Notes under the pieces: model-generated
Seen by the model: only the letters and a program-made list of their open reading frames with translations
Database searches by the model: none
What the model was told of the DNA's origin: nothing
Assembly: GCF_000003815.2 (NCBI RefSeq)
Contig: NC_049990.1
Location: 18,667,248-18,731,247 of the forward strand
DNA length: 64,000 nucleotides
Direction of reading: 5' to 3'
Source: Branchiostoma floridae
Taxonomy: Eukaryota; Chordata; Leptocardii; Amphioxiformes; Branchiostomatidae
Shown: piece after piece, positions 1 through 12,600 of the stretch
How positions within the stretch are numbered: the stretch's first letter is position 1
How the letters are laid out: the number at the start of each line of letters is the position of its first letter
Made by a program: the position numbers and the translations under genes

Positions 1-288
1 CTGGGCAAACTTTACATCGTAAAGCATAGCTGATACAATACCGTTAACTGAAAAGCGAGAAGTTGAATTTATCTAATTATTTTCATTTCGTATCATTCTG
101 TTAATTACTGTATCTGTTCAACATGATGTCTTTTTGTGACCTGTTCTTAGCCCAGTGTGGCAAAAATGTGACATAAATCATCATTCATTCATTTCGTTGA
201 TTTTGTGTGTGACTCTTATCCAAATGAATCTTATTTGCCTTTTTAAAGATTAAGCTTCATCCTTTATTTCATGGATTTTATTTTACAG

Positions 289-672
289 ATGGAATTGTGT
301 ACCTGACAACAGTGGATAGTTTTACGTTCTACAAGGTCCCCGTCACAGGAGTGATGAAGTCAGCAAACGTGAAGGCCACGTGTGAAGCTGTAAAAATGAG
401 CTTCCCCTGCTACTATACGACAAGCAAACACAATGAATGGACAGAAGGTTGTATTGAACATAGCGAGCAAGACAGTAATCAGCACACGTTTAAGGTACTG
501 TCTGAGAAAATGTGTGGCAATAGTTTGGAGGCTAGTTGTCTGCCGCTTGATGGTGTGTTTGCATATATGCCTGATGACTGGGAGGATGGTAGCGCCAAAG
601 GGATTGACATTAGCACCAACGCTAATCACCTAAAGGGGAAAGACTATTACAACAAGTATGCCTTGTGTAGTG
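289..672 (+). CDS. Unnamed Cys-rich module, one phase 1-1 exon
   Basis: The exon follows a TTTTACAG acceptor and ends at G|GTAAGT, phase 1 at both ends, about 128 residues. It opens with YLTTVDSFTFYKVPVTGVM, then has cysteines in CEAVKMSFPC, TEGC, MCGN, ASC and LCSG, and a DYYNKYALC segment near the end. I do not match it to a named Pfam family. I have the impression that FYKVPV...YNKYALC modules recur in lancelet mosaic proteins, but that is from memory and unchecked. An exact single-exon 1-1 module is what an independently shuffled domain looks like. It is the first exon visible, so the true N-terminus lies upstream of the window. Confidence 0.8.
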
Positions 673-3600
673 GTAAGTCAAATATGTTAATGGCTTTGAG
701 TGCAATTTTGATGTCAATCTATCCTTACACTAAAAATTACAAACTAATTTCCAGTCTATCTATTTAGTATCTGCATGTATCAATCTATCAAATATCGCTT
801 ACCTATATATCTATCGTTCTATCTAGTATGTAACTATCTAATATGTCTATCTATATATGTACCACTAAGATGGAAGGATGCCTACTGCCTACTATATCTA
901 TAGCTTTCTGCATGCATTTGTACATTGTATATCTGGCAAACCTATCAATCTCATATTTTCATATCAATTTCATAATCTCATATACATTTGTATATGTATA
1001 AGGCAATATTGATTTATGACAATATGTAATGATATAGCATTAAGTTGCACATACAGACACACAGACTCTCTCTCTCTGTCTGATACATGCTTATACTGTA
1101 GCTACACAGGACTCTGTACTGTGCCTTATGAAATCATTGTACCGATATGTGATCATATGGAATACATCGTATTCCTTTGTCCTATTTGGTCTGCGCAGTT
1201 GTGCTCATTTGTCACAGTATCAATAGGTTTATTCAATGTCTTGATTTTAAGGTCTATGTAATGGTGTGGTGCCATTGGGTATGGAGAACGGGATGATTCC
1301 GGACGAAAACATTACAGCCTCCTCCACACACGGCGACTGCTCGACAGGGTCAGCTCGCCTGTATACCGTTCTTGATGAACAGACATCCGGCTGGTGTCCC
1401 CTAACTACCGACGCTGATCAGTGGCTTCAGGTGAGATCATAAAACCATTGATATATTAGTCAATCTTATAATTAGTGTTGTGAGGTTGTTTGGCATAACT
1501 GCAGGGTGTTTGACGCAGAAGCCAGAGGTCTCGGGTTCAAATATCATGTTAACAATCTTATGCACTTGAGAAAGATACTTTACACAACTTTCCTCACTCT
1601 ACCCAGGTGTAGAACTTGTAGGTACCTTTGGTTGGGTACAGGTAGGTAAAAGGTAGTGGAAGGAAAGGGATGGGCCTCGCCGCCCAATATCATGCCCTAG
1701 AATACTGTAATGATGAGGATACATGAGTACAGTGGATAATAACTCACTGCCCCTAAAGCCTCAAAAAGGCTGTGGGATTCCTTCACCTTAATTACATTTG
1801 GATCAAAAGGTAACAATCAGGCAAAAAATTACATTTCGTATTTGAATCATATCTTACATTTGTGCACTAATCATCAAAATCGTGTATTCTCTGCCTGCCA
1901 TTTGAAAAAGGGTTAGAGTTTTAGAACCAATAACTCAAGAGTCTAATTCTCCAGCATGACTGTAAGTCTTGTTCATTTTGCTGTTCCCAGATTAACCTTG
2001 GATCAGAGGTCAAAGTAGCAGGTGTCGCCACGCAGGGCCAAGGTGGGGGTCTCAGTGACGCGTGGGTGACGTCATACAAGCTGCTGTACAGCCTGGATGG
2101 TGACACATGGAACGTCATCTTGGACGACCAAGGCCGGCAAAAGGTGAAGTGACTATCCTATTCTGATCATTAGTTTTAAACTAAGGAAGCTTGGGGCAAA
2201 GTCCGAGTTATCTCTGTTGACTTCTTTTCAGCACTCATATTTTATAGTTAAGCAAAAATCAACCATTTCCTGACATTCAACCACAACAGTATTATTTAAT
2301 GAAAGATTATTTTTGTACATAACATAGTGATCCTTTTGATGTCAGTCAACATCATACTTCTCCTTCTTTATTTATGATTACGGGTAAAAAGTTTCTGCCC
2401 GTGATGTCATAAGTAAACACAACTTGCATTACTACTCGCACAAAAGTTCTTTTGAGAAGCAAACAGTACACTATCATCATTTGGTACATACCATTGCAAG
2501 TTTTCATACTTCTCATATATTGTATTTTACACTACTGGTTCCAAAACATTCTTTGGCATACGTGTATTAAGTATACCTACATTTGTATATAATTGTACAC
2601 AGTAAAGGTTATCTCCTCCTAGAATGCAATTAAATTCATCCATAGAGTGGAATTTATTCAATTCTTTTTATCAAGCAGCAAGAAAGGTGAGCAGCTTTGT
2701 GGACTTATCATCATATCTTGAACAATCTATTCTAAAGTGACGTTCATTGCAGACTGTGCACTTCTTTTGTTTTTCATTTATATCCAGGTGTTCTCCGGGA
2801 ACATCGATACACAGTCGGCGGTGACTAACATGCTGGACAGGTCTGTCATTGCAAGCTATGTACGTTTCCAGCCCCAAACCTGGTACCAGTCAATAGTCAT
2901 GAGGGTAGAAGTGCTTGGATCGTACTTCAAAACAGGTAATATATTATCCTTTGTCAGTAGATATAATTTTGTACCCACGCTACAAAGTAAGAAGCAGTTT
3001 AACTTGAATGTACAATGTAGCGTGCATAGTCCAATGGCTAATGGCCCTGCCAAGAGGTTCTAATGTCCGCGCTACAGGAAAGGGTCGCAGTCCTTACTTA
3101 ATAGGATGCATGGGATGTTAAGCTGTTGTCCACCGTTCATTGTGCAAAGAATGAAGGGAATCTTGTCATACACTGTAAATACTTTACATAGCATAAAATT
3201 ATGTCTTCTCTGTGATGCCTCATGGAAGAATAGCTCTTTGCTGAGCTAACATCAGAGGTAATCTGTACCCAATAACTTCAGAATGCCTGGATGCATTGTC
3301 TTGATGTTTAGTATGTGGGTAGGCCTTGATGAGATTTTGGGGTCCCCAAGCGGCTATGGTACTGCAGCGAAACTTCCGATATCTCATGCTCTGGACAAGC
3401 TATTATATGGTCACAAGTAATAGGACAGTTGGTAGATAGCTCTTTTCATTGGGAATGATATGTCGGGACCCTCTGGCAGCTTTCAGTTGCAGACTTTGAA
3501 ACAGGGTATTAAGTCAAGATTTTTCATGATTTTGCCCCATAGGTACCTTTAATGAAGACTGGCATAATAACATGTTTCTGCTTGTTCAGTTAACAGCAGC

Positions 3601-6600
3601 TGGACTGAGTGGGGGCCATGGACAGAGTGTAGCGTGACGTGTGACAATGGACAACGCACACGTGAACGCACCTGTATGCCCCCGGTCCCGATGTGCGGTG
3701 GGACCAACAAATGTGTTGGGTCCTCAACAGAGACAGAGGAGTGCACACATGGAGTCAGATGCACAGGTATACAGAAAACAGGCACCTATAACAGAAAACA
3801 GGCACCTATAGCATTTAAGGGCATTTCACTGTGAAAATCATTAACACACAGTATGTATGTATGATAATGATAATCATATTACAGTGATATTACGAATAAC
3901 ATTAATATAAATAGTAGATTCCCTCACTTAACACATATCAGTGGCACTGAAAAGTTTATTTGTTGTATATTCGTCATGTGTTTTGACAAAGCAACTATTG
4001 CTATTGCAACCTTGGGACCTAAAAGAGGATGAATGTGGACTGTAGGTGGACTTACTTGTGTAAGAGCAAGTCCATCCCATTTTGCTATGTCTTAGGGCTA
4101 TTATTGTTAGTTCTAGTGGTCTATTATCCACAGTAAATCCTTCGCACCAATTAAGGGAGTTAGTCCATCTTCAGTCCTCCATGTGTAAGACCATTTTCAG
4201 ACCATTGATTGGACTTATTGTGGGTAAATTTGGGCTATGGTCCATGGTAAGTTGCTCATAAGTCCAAGGTTTGAAAAAGCAATCAATATACATTTTTACT
4301 GTAATACGTAATAAAATGAAGCAATTCTATTCCATTCCATACCAACATTCAAGGAGCAAATATTCTATGCCGCAGTGGCATGAGGACATTGTGAAGTCTA
4401 TTTTTTGTGGGTTTCTATTTATTTGGGGAATCTTAGTGCTACTTGTTTCTGCACCGTTTTTAACTGCTCAAAAGTATGAAATAATGATGTAAATGTGGGA
4501 ATACATGTACAGTGCAGTAGATATCAATTTCATACTCAGTATGATTATTTCTCCAGATTATTTCCACTTTTAAGCCTCTATTATTGCTAAGGTTGACTCG
4601 TTATTGAATCATTACGTGCCTTTTGTTATACTCAGCCATTGGTGGTCTCTGGCACTTGAACGGGGATTGTGGCCTGTTGGACATTACGGGAAACGGAAAT
4701 GACGGCACAGCACAGGGTACGCAGCTGGCAGAGGGTCCAGAAGGGGAGACTGAAGGGTCTTACCTGTTCCTGGGAACTTCATCTTCGTATGTGGACATTC
4801 CCAATAACGGAGCTTTGGACACCCGATACTCCATCACCATATTGGCCCAGATCTTCCCTACCTCTACACTTGGACCTGTCTTTGTTTATGCAGCAGATGC
4901 GGAACCTGTGGTGCGCCTGACATTGGCCCAGTATGATTCTATGCACTTTATTTTCAGGTACGTAGTCATGAGAAAGTCAGCTCATTGTAAGGATGCTAAA
5001 TAGGACATGCGGTTTGCATTATCAGAATCCGATTTAAATAAGATTTTAATCAAATAGATCGGATTCTAACCATTCTTAAATCGGTTTTAAATTGGATTTG
5101 TCTCAAGGTGTTTTGAGACAGCTTGACGATAATCCGATTTGGACCGTACATGTTCACAAAATTCATTCTAACAAACCTCAATATAAACTGGGCCAAACAT
5201 TTCCTACTGATGAATACTCTTTATGAACACTTTTTACTTACAGTTTAGCAGATAGGACTGGGACAGTAACAACACATGTCACTGCACCCAATGTGACATT
5301 AAACAGTTGGAACAACGTGGCTGCAAGCTACAACTACAGCAGCGGAGAGATGTTCGTCTGGCACGAGGGTGTTAAAGTGAAGAGCCAATGGCTTGGACCT
5401 AGGGAAAGTCGCACCCAACTTCCAATAAGACTTGGTGCTGTGGACGGTTATGGGGATTTCCTATTTTCTGGAAGAATCTCTTGTCTACAGGTCTACGGCT
5501 ATGCCATGAGCCCAGAAGAGATTTCTGTTGCACAGGGTAAATGTGCAGGTAAGTTTCTAAACATTCAATTAGAAATTAGGATGTTAGTGTTTATATTGAT
5601 TTTATTATGAGTTAGTATCAGCGTTTGCTAAAGGCAGGATGCTTGCTATGTTGATTATGCATCAAAATTACTGTCAAATTTTTCTCTATGTTAGAGTCAA
5701 CTGAATATCATACAATTTTGCATGACCATTTTAATTAACTATTCAGCGACACCAATTGACGTAATAATCCACTTGACAGAACATCAGTCTGCTTAGCTTA
5801 CATTGAAAGATGCAAATGACAAGGACTCAGATTCTCCTGTGTCTATAGTGGCACATTAGGCTGCAAGCATTTCCTACTCAGGGTGATTTTTGGGCAGGGT
5901 TTCCTCTTCCTTTAGACAAACCTTAAGTTGGTCGAGGCCCCTTGAAGTTTGTAGCATACATTTTGTATGTCTCCAAGTTAGTTTTCATTGTCCCTTCTTT
6001 CTTTCTTTTTATGTCGGGTTTCAAGTGCAGCGTTGTTTTTGCAGGCATTCCGAGGCAAATACCAAGACATGAGCAAAAGTCAATAATATCTAACAGAACC
6101 TACATGTATTCTGTCTTCTTGTTTCAGCCATACGCTGTCCAAAACTGTCGGCTCCACGCAACGGGATAATGACTGGTTGTAACTCGTTCAACCACACTGT
6201 ACAGTTTGTATGCGATGAAGGGTTTATCTTGGGGGGTGCCTCCAATGCCACGTGTCAAGAGGATGGGTCCTGGAGTGACAACGTACCCATATGCATAGGT
6301 AAAGTTTGGATAATCTTTTATCTTTTATGATTCATTTCATTCATTCATTTAACCAGGGGGTTTTGGGGATTTGGGTGGGGGGATGGGTGGCTGAGGTAAT
6401 GTTGGTGTCCCTTCAACACGTCCATAATCAAGTGGACACTCCTGATTAGTATAGGAAAGAATGTTGCAAATCTATTCTTGGTTTTTCAGGTCCACCCACA
6501 GGATTTGCTGTTGAGTCGTTTGATCAGACGTACATTGTGGTGACTTGGCAGGCCCCAGTGGACCAGACCACAGACTACTACACATTGGTGAGGACTCTAG

Positions 6601-9600
6601 CCTCTAGGCCGAGTGTACAGGACACCATTCAGGTCCCTGCCAACGGAGAACTAAGGTATCTAATAATACATTAAATTGGCAAAATGTTGTCTCTTAAACA
6701 TTGTCTCTTAATGGCTTCAGAGAAATGCAGTTTCTTGTAAAAATCATGTCAAGAGACTATATGTACAGACAGTTCTGCCTGACATCTGCACCACAAAGGA
6801 ACACTGGCAAAGTGGAAAAAACACAGTCAGAATAACAGAAAGTTTTCTATTTGTGCCCACTGCCACTCATTTTGTCTCCTAAGGGTTAATGGACTAAAAT
6901 CCACTAATTGCATAAAATCCACTAACAAATCATTTACAGGGTTTTACTGTTTCATATCAGATTGTTGAAGACGACAAATGATACATGACATGACATGTGC
7001 AACTTTCCAAGTCAGCTAGGCTGTGTCATTATGGCATAATTGTAGCATGTTTGGCCAAGAGACAATCAGGTCCAAGTTCAGGTCCGCACATGGACTTGAT
7101 CCTGTGGACCTGATCCAAACCTACATTGTATACCTGTGAATTTTCTGTACCGATATTCCTACCTTTAATTACTGGTGTATTGATTATCTAGGAACTTCTA
7201 ATATTGTACGGTAGTTTTATCAGTTCAGCCAGAAATGTTTTAACATCATGACATTGTGCCTTTTGTGTGTTCTATGTTAGGTCAAACTTCAGTGGGCTTC
7301 ATCCAGGGAAGAGGTATGCCTTCAGCATCACTGCACAAGTGGGCAGTGTCGCAAGTGTGGCCGTTGATATCACAGCAAGATGTTGTAAGTGTCCCTGTCT
7401 ATAAAGCTAAGGGCACATCCCGTCGTACGTGCAAATAGGTGCTCTCTATGTGCCAAAACGTGGGCAATATATTGGGATCTGTAAGTGGTAAGTAGGGAAT
7501 CCGACAGATTTTGGAGCATGCAGACACGCCGTAGAAATTTACTTGCAGGCAAAAGTTTGTGTGCCATCGGGCTGTGGACTTGCCCCCCATACGTGCCAGT
7601 ATGGGCGACGCGCTTGCCCTGTACAGCCTGACTGTATCAGAAATACGTGGCGGATGTGGCCTCCCAAAAAAAACGTACGGAAAAATTGCCCATACGGCGG
7701 CTTGTGCCCTTAGCTTAGCTCATATCAGATTTAAGTACATTGGGAGCAAATTGTTGGTTGCATGTGCACAAATGTGTGCTCATACATGTTGTATGTTTTG
7801 CATTGGTTATTGGTTTGGCGGACTACTCTCTCTTAGCAGCCAGGGGCTGAATTGGAAGGAGCTTACAATAGGCGAGGCTTAATCGTGAATAGTATGATTG
7901 AATCCCCAATCCTTTTGTTTGTACTTGTGTGAAGCTTATGAAAGAAATTCAAAGTTAGGATTTTCACATCATGCCAAAATGTATCATGTAAGAATTTCCT
8001 ATCGTATGCCAATTTTCCCCCGATATTTTCTTCTTTTTATTTGAAACTTGTCTATTATCATTTTATGATTATTATGATAATAATTATCATTCATTCGATA
8101 AATCATCATAACTTTTTTGTTTAGTACCTCCAAGTCCAGAGGAGGTCAGTGTGGTGGTGAGTGGTCCTAGTAGCATAACGGTGACCTGGGAAGTGGGAAC
8201 CCAAGGCAACACTTTTTGGACAGCCACGACGGCTGAGATACATCCGTCGGATGGTACTGACGTGGTAAGCTCATGCAAAACTGTTTTATTTTCTTCAGTT
8301 TAGTTTGTATACAAGTATACTAAGTCATGATGTTTGTACCATAACTGGCCTATATGAATGAATGAACGAATGAACGAATGAATGAACAAACAAATGAACG
8401 AACGAACGAGTTTATTAGAACACCCAGCCCACGTGGGCTTATAACCCGGGGGAGAGTTGGGACCGAGGGTGATGCGGAATACACCGTGTTCTATTTTATT
8501 TATTTCATACTCACCCGAGTGTCACTTCCTTGTATTTCTACGCGTTGGAAGTGATTCGCCCGTTGACCCAGATTCCCCGTCCATATGCGGTCTGTGGGCC
8601 GTGTTGCTATGCCTCGCGCGTCGGGTTATTGTAAAAATCTCAGTGTTACGATTTTCTTTATTTTTTGCCTGATTAATCTTAGGTGTATTCTCTTTCCGAC
8701 AATATCAGTCATTTTCATGACTAAAATATAGGTGATGGGTTTATTTCCACGTCAAAATTCCCCTTTTTGTGCATACTTTTTTGCGTGAAAAAAACTTTTC
8801 TCCCCCCAAAATTATGAAAAGTAGAGAGAGTGAAGAAACTGAAACCCGGCTGTTCTTAAAGCTGGAGTGATACCCTTCATTCCCATATACGGCTTTTCTG
8901 CTTTAGATCTATTTTCTTGAAGAGACGGCCTCTCGACTTGAGGGTGCGCAGCCTCGATTTGAGACCCCAAATAAACTGGGGTGTGCACCCTAAAGTGACG
9001 CCTGTTTAATTATATGAAATGACAATGATTGTAAAATTGATGAACACACAATTGCCATTGCTTCGCTGCAACCATACATATTTATTTTGCACAGGTGACA
9101 CATACCAACACCAGGGAAACCCATTTCACTGCAACTTTCACTGGTCTTGTCAGTGGGAGAACCTATACTGTAGGTGTTCAGACCACCGTGAACGGACTTT
9201 TGGAAAGTGAGATTGTCAATGTAAAGGCCACAACAGGTAAGGTCGTAACATATGCCTTAACTCACACAGTTATCTTAGATTTGACAATGCTAATATTATA
9301 ACAGTTTACATAGCTGCGGGAAATTTTTTAAGTCTAGCACTTGTATGTTCTCATTGAAATCTAGAAAATGGCATTATTTTGGTCGAAAATTAAATCGGCT
9401 TTATTTTCAGTGAAAACTACTTGGTTGTTTAGGAAAATTCCTCTTTTAACTATTGCCAAAAAATGGCAAGTTGAACGTATTATTTTTGGTCCCATTGGTA
9501 ATATATTACAGAGCAGGTAACAAACGTTACCAGTAACGTTTGTTACGACAGTAACTTTCTTCAGTAACTAACAGTAACTAACCTTTTATTCAAAAGGATT

Positions 9601-12600
9601 AACATTATTGGCTACATCATTTAGGCATAAATTGACGTCCCAAGGGACATTTAAAAAGTGGGCAGCATTTTTTCACCGGGTCAGACAGAATGCTTAGAAA
9701 GCATCAAACAATGGTAACGTTTGTTACAGTCATTTCTGTACAACATTTTGTAAGCAAGGTGGGATACAAATGGCAGTCAATGACCCTTTTTTTTGTTTCT
9801 TTAGAAAGCCAGAAAATCTGTAAAGCATCACAAAAACGGCTATCCTAGTCTTATACGTGGATATAACCGTGGCAACCATCGTACTCATGGTGGTAACGTT
9901 TGTTACCGAATCTGGCGACAGACATAAACCACCTCACTCAGCTTCCAAGATCAGTGAGGAGCGATCTGTCGTGATTGGGCAAAGGGCCTGGGTAGCCGGT
10001 TTTACCTGCCGAACAATCATTCTGTGAACTGAATTGTTACATTTGGGGCTACTATTTGAATTCTTCGTGTCTTCTCAGTCGACAGCCCGCCAATTTTTAG
10101 GGGGTGAAATCCCACCCGTGGCTATGATAATCTTACACGCCATCAACCAATATGAATGTTGTGGTGCATCTTTTGTAAAACATTACAGGATTGTGGAAAA
10201 ACGATTAGGAACCAGTAATTTTGTCTAAAATTTGCTGCTTATCAAGTCGCAAAGGCAGGCGACAGCATTTTTTACATTTAAATGAAAACGAGCCCTAGTT
10301 AGGTATAATATCTAGAGGCATAATGATGGTCTTCCCAATATTGTCATGCAGCACCAAATGCACCAACAGACGTTGAGGTTACAGCTGAAGGGAGAAGCTT
10401 GACTATTGACTGGCAACCACCGACAGGAGATGTGGGTGGCTACAGTCTACAGCTTTCCTTTGGGAGCGTGGCAGTCAACGATGTCAGCTTATCAGCGAAT
10501 GCTACACAATACAAGTTTAGGTAAGTCGGCACTGGAAATTATTGGCTTTGAGATGTTTATCATCTTTCAAGTTAATGTGTTTGTAGAGCAACATCTTAGG
10601 ATGCAGACTGAAACATTGCTCAATATGTTAGAAGCTGAAAAATACAACACAATTCATGTTGCACTTTCATACGTGTTCTTTGAAATTGAGGTAAATTAAG
10701 ACTGAAACAGAGTACGAATTTGGAAATTGCATTTGCCTTTGAGTACGATAACAATGCGGCTCTGCTTGAATTTTTCATTCAACGCAGTGACTATATAGAC
10801 TTGATGTTTGCAACACAGACATATGTATATTGAACATCAAGGCACATTTGGTGAACAATTTCTTTGATAATATTTTTTTCTAAATTCAATGTCTTGAAGC
10901 AAATGTTTACAAATTTTAACCTTTTACAAAGTTAACACATATCATGATTATAGAATATATTTTGTCCTTTACTCTCCAGTGGACTTGTACCAGGAAGAGA
11001 ATATAATGTCTCAATCACCAGCGTCAGTGGCGCTGGCAGTTATCTGGCAACCAGCCTGGTTGTCACTGAAGCCAAACGAATATGTAAGTGTGTTTTAACT
11101 ATTCTTTAATGTATCATGTTCAGTTTGTCTATAAAGGGTTAAAGCGTCCAGGCACTTGCACAGTCCATACAAGAAGGTAAGTTATGAAACTGGGTAAGTT
11201 TTATCAGTGACACGGTCAGCTGGCGTCCATATTTTACGGACAAAATCGATAGATTGTTTCTCAGAGAAAAGAAAGAGCCATGTGAGCTTCATTTACCAAT
11301 CCACGACTCGAAGAAAGTACTTAATTCGACTTAGTGCAACTTGAACCCATTACTTGCATGCTGAATTTGGATTAAGGACAGGTAAACAGTCGTCATCTTA
11401 CCGAATGATCGTCACCATATAGCTGATTTGCCTTGTCCGGGCGTTCCATAACTTTTTGCAAGACTACGTAACAAGACTGAACCTAACCTGACCCTAACCA
11501 ACTTTGCCATGAAACACAACGGTGTTGGAAGAGCATGCCAATACTTAAGTGACACATTGTTCTAGTAAAAATAAAAACCAACGACCATTTTGAAAGGTGA
11601 CGACAGTTAACGAGATGGAAAATTGCCTTGGCGAACAGTGGTTCATTAATTGTAGAAAATTTATGTCGTCCCCTGTCTCTATTAAGGGATACATATAGAA
11701 TACAACATGGTGTATTTTGTATCACCCGAGGTACCAGCCCGACCGCGGGAAGGATCGCCCTACGGCCAAAGGCCGGAGGGTGATCCGATCCGCGGTTGGG
11801 CTGGGACCGAGGGTGATGCGGAATACACCGTGTTGTATTTATGTCATACTCACCTGAGAAAACACAAGAAACACATGAAATGTACCAGAAGTGGAGAAAA
11901 TGTTGTATCCTTGAACCAAAAATTGTAGCAACAGCAATTATTCTAATGTCCGAATCCGGTATTCGAATTGTCAACTGTGCCGCACTCGGCCCGCTCAAAA
12001 TGGTTCGATTTACTCGAAGGAAGCCTGTGGGATACAACTTCGAAGCTGTGTGATACAGAAAGTTATCACATGGTCTGGAACACCTGTATTGAACGTTTTC
12101 ACGGCAAAGGTATGACATAAATAGTTATAGAGCCCTGGTGTATATGGTTTCATGTACTCCCTTAGAAAGAGTTCACTTGCTTGCTGTCTTCTTCTTCTCT
12201 ATCTCCGACACTTCTAGGGAAAACCCCTTGTGGGGCACAACATTATGCGGTGCATGAAAACAAATGTCCTAATTATTTCATTCCAGCTCCGGCGGCTCCA
12301 ACAGCTGTAAAGGTCATTGCAGTGACATCATCTTCGATCGCCCTATCATGGGATGCTGCTGAGGGAGATGCAGATGGTTACGGAGTAACCGCCATTACCG
12401 AGTGTCAAGGTTCTGCAAACGTGACTTTGTCCGTCGAGGGAGTAATGGTCTGTACATCCCGTACACATGTAGACATGATATATAAATTGTAGGAAAATGT
12501 GGTGCTGAGTAGATTTCTAGTGTATTTATTGTAGTCTGTAATCGTGCATTTAATATAATGAATGTGATGTAATTGGCCACATGGCTCTTAGGCTAATCAC

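Noticed and set aside
1476-1795. Functional tRNA gene
   Set aside because: Only the promoter-like boxes fit; no cloverleaf could be drawn, and the body continues as in a SINE.
7559-7882. 107-codon + strand frame
   Set aside because: Begins inside the fold-back at 7404-7716 and has no domain or splice-phase match.
11483-12118. Long (211-codon) open frame on the - strand
   Set aside because: It runs through a fold-back repeat (11700-11845) and shows no domain, splice sites or coding-like composition. Openness follows from the repeat's base content.
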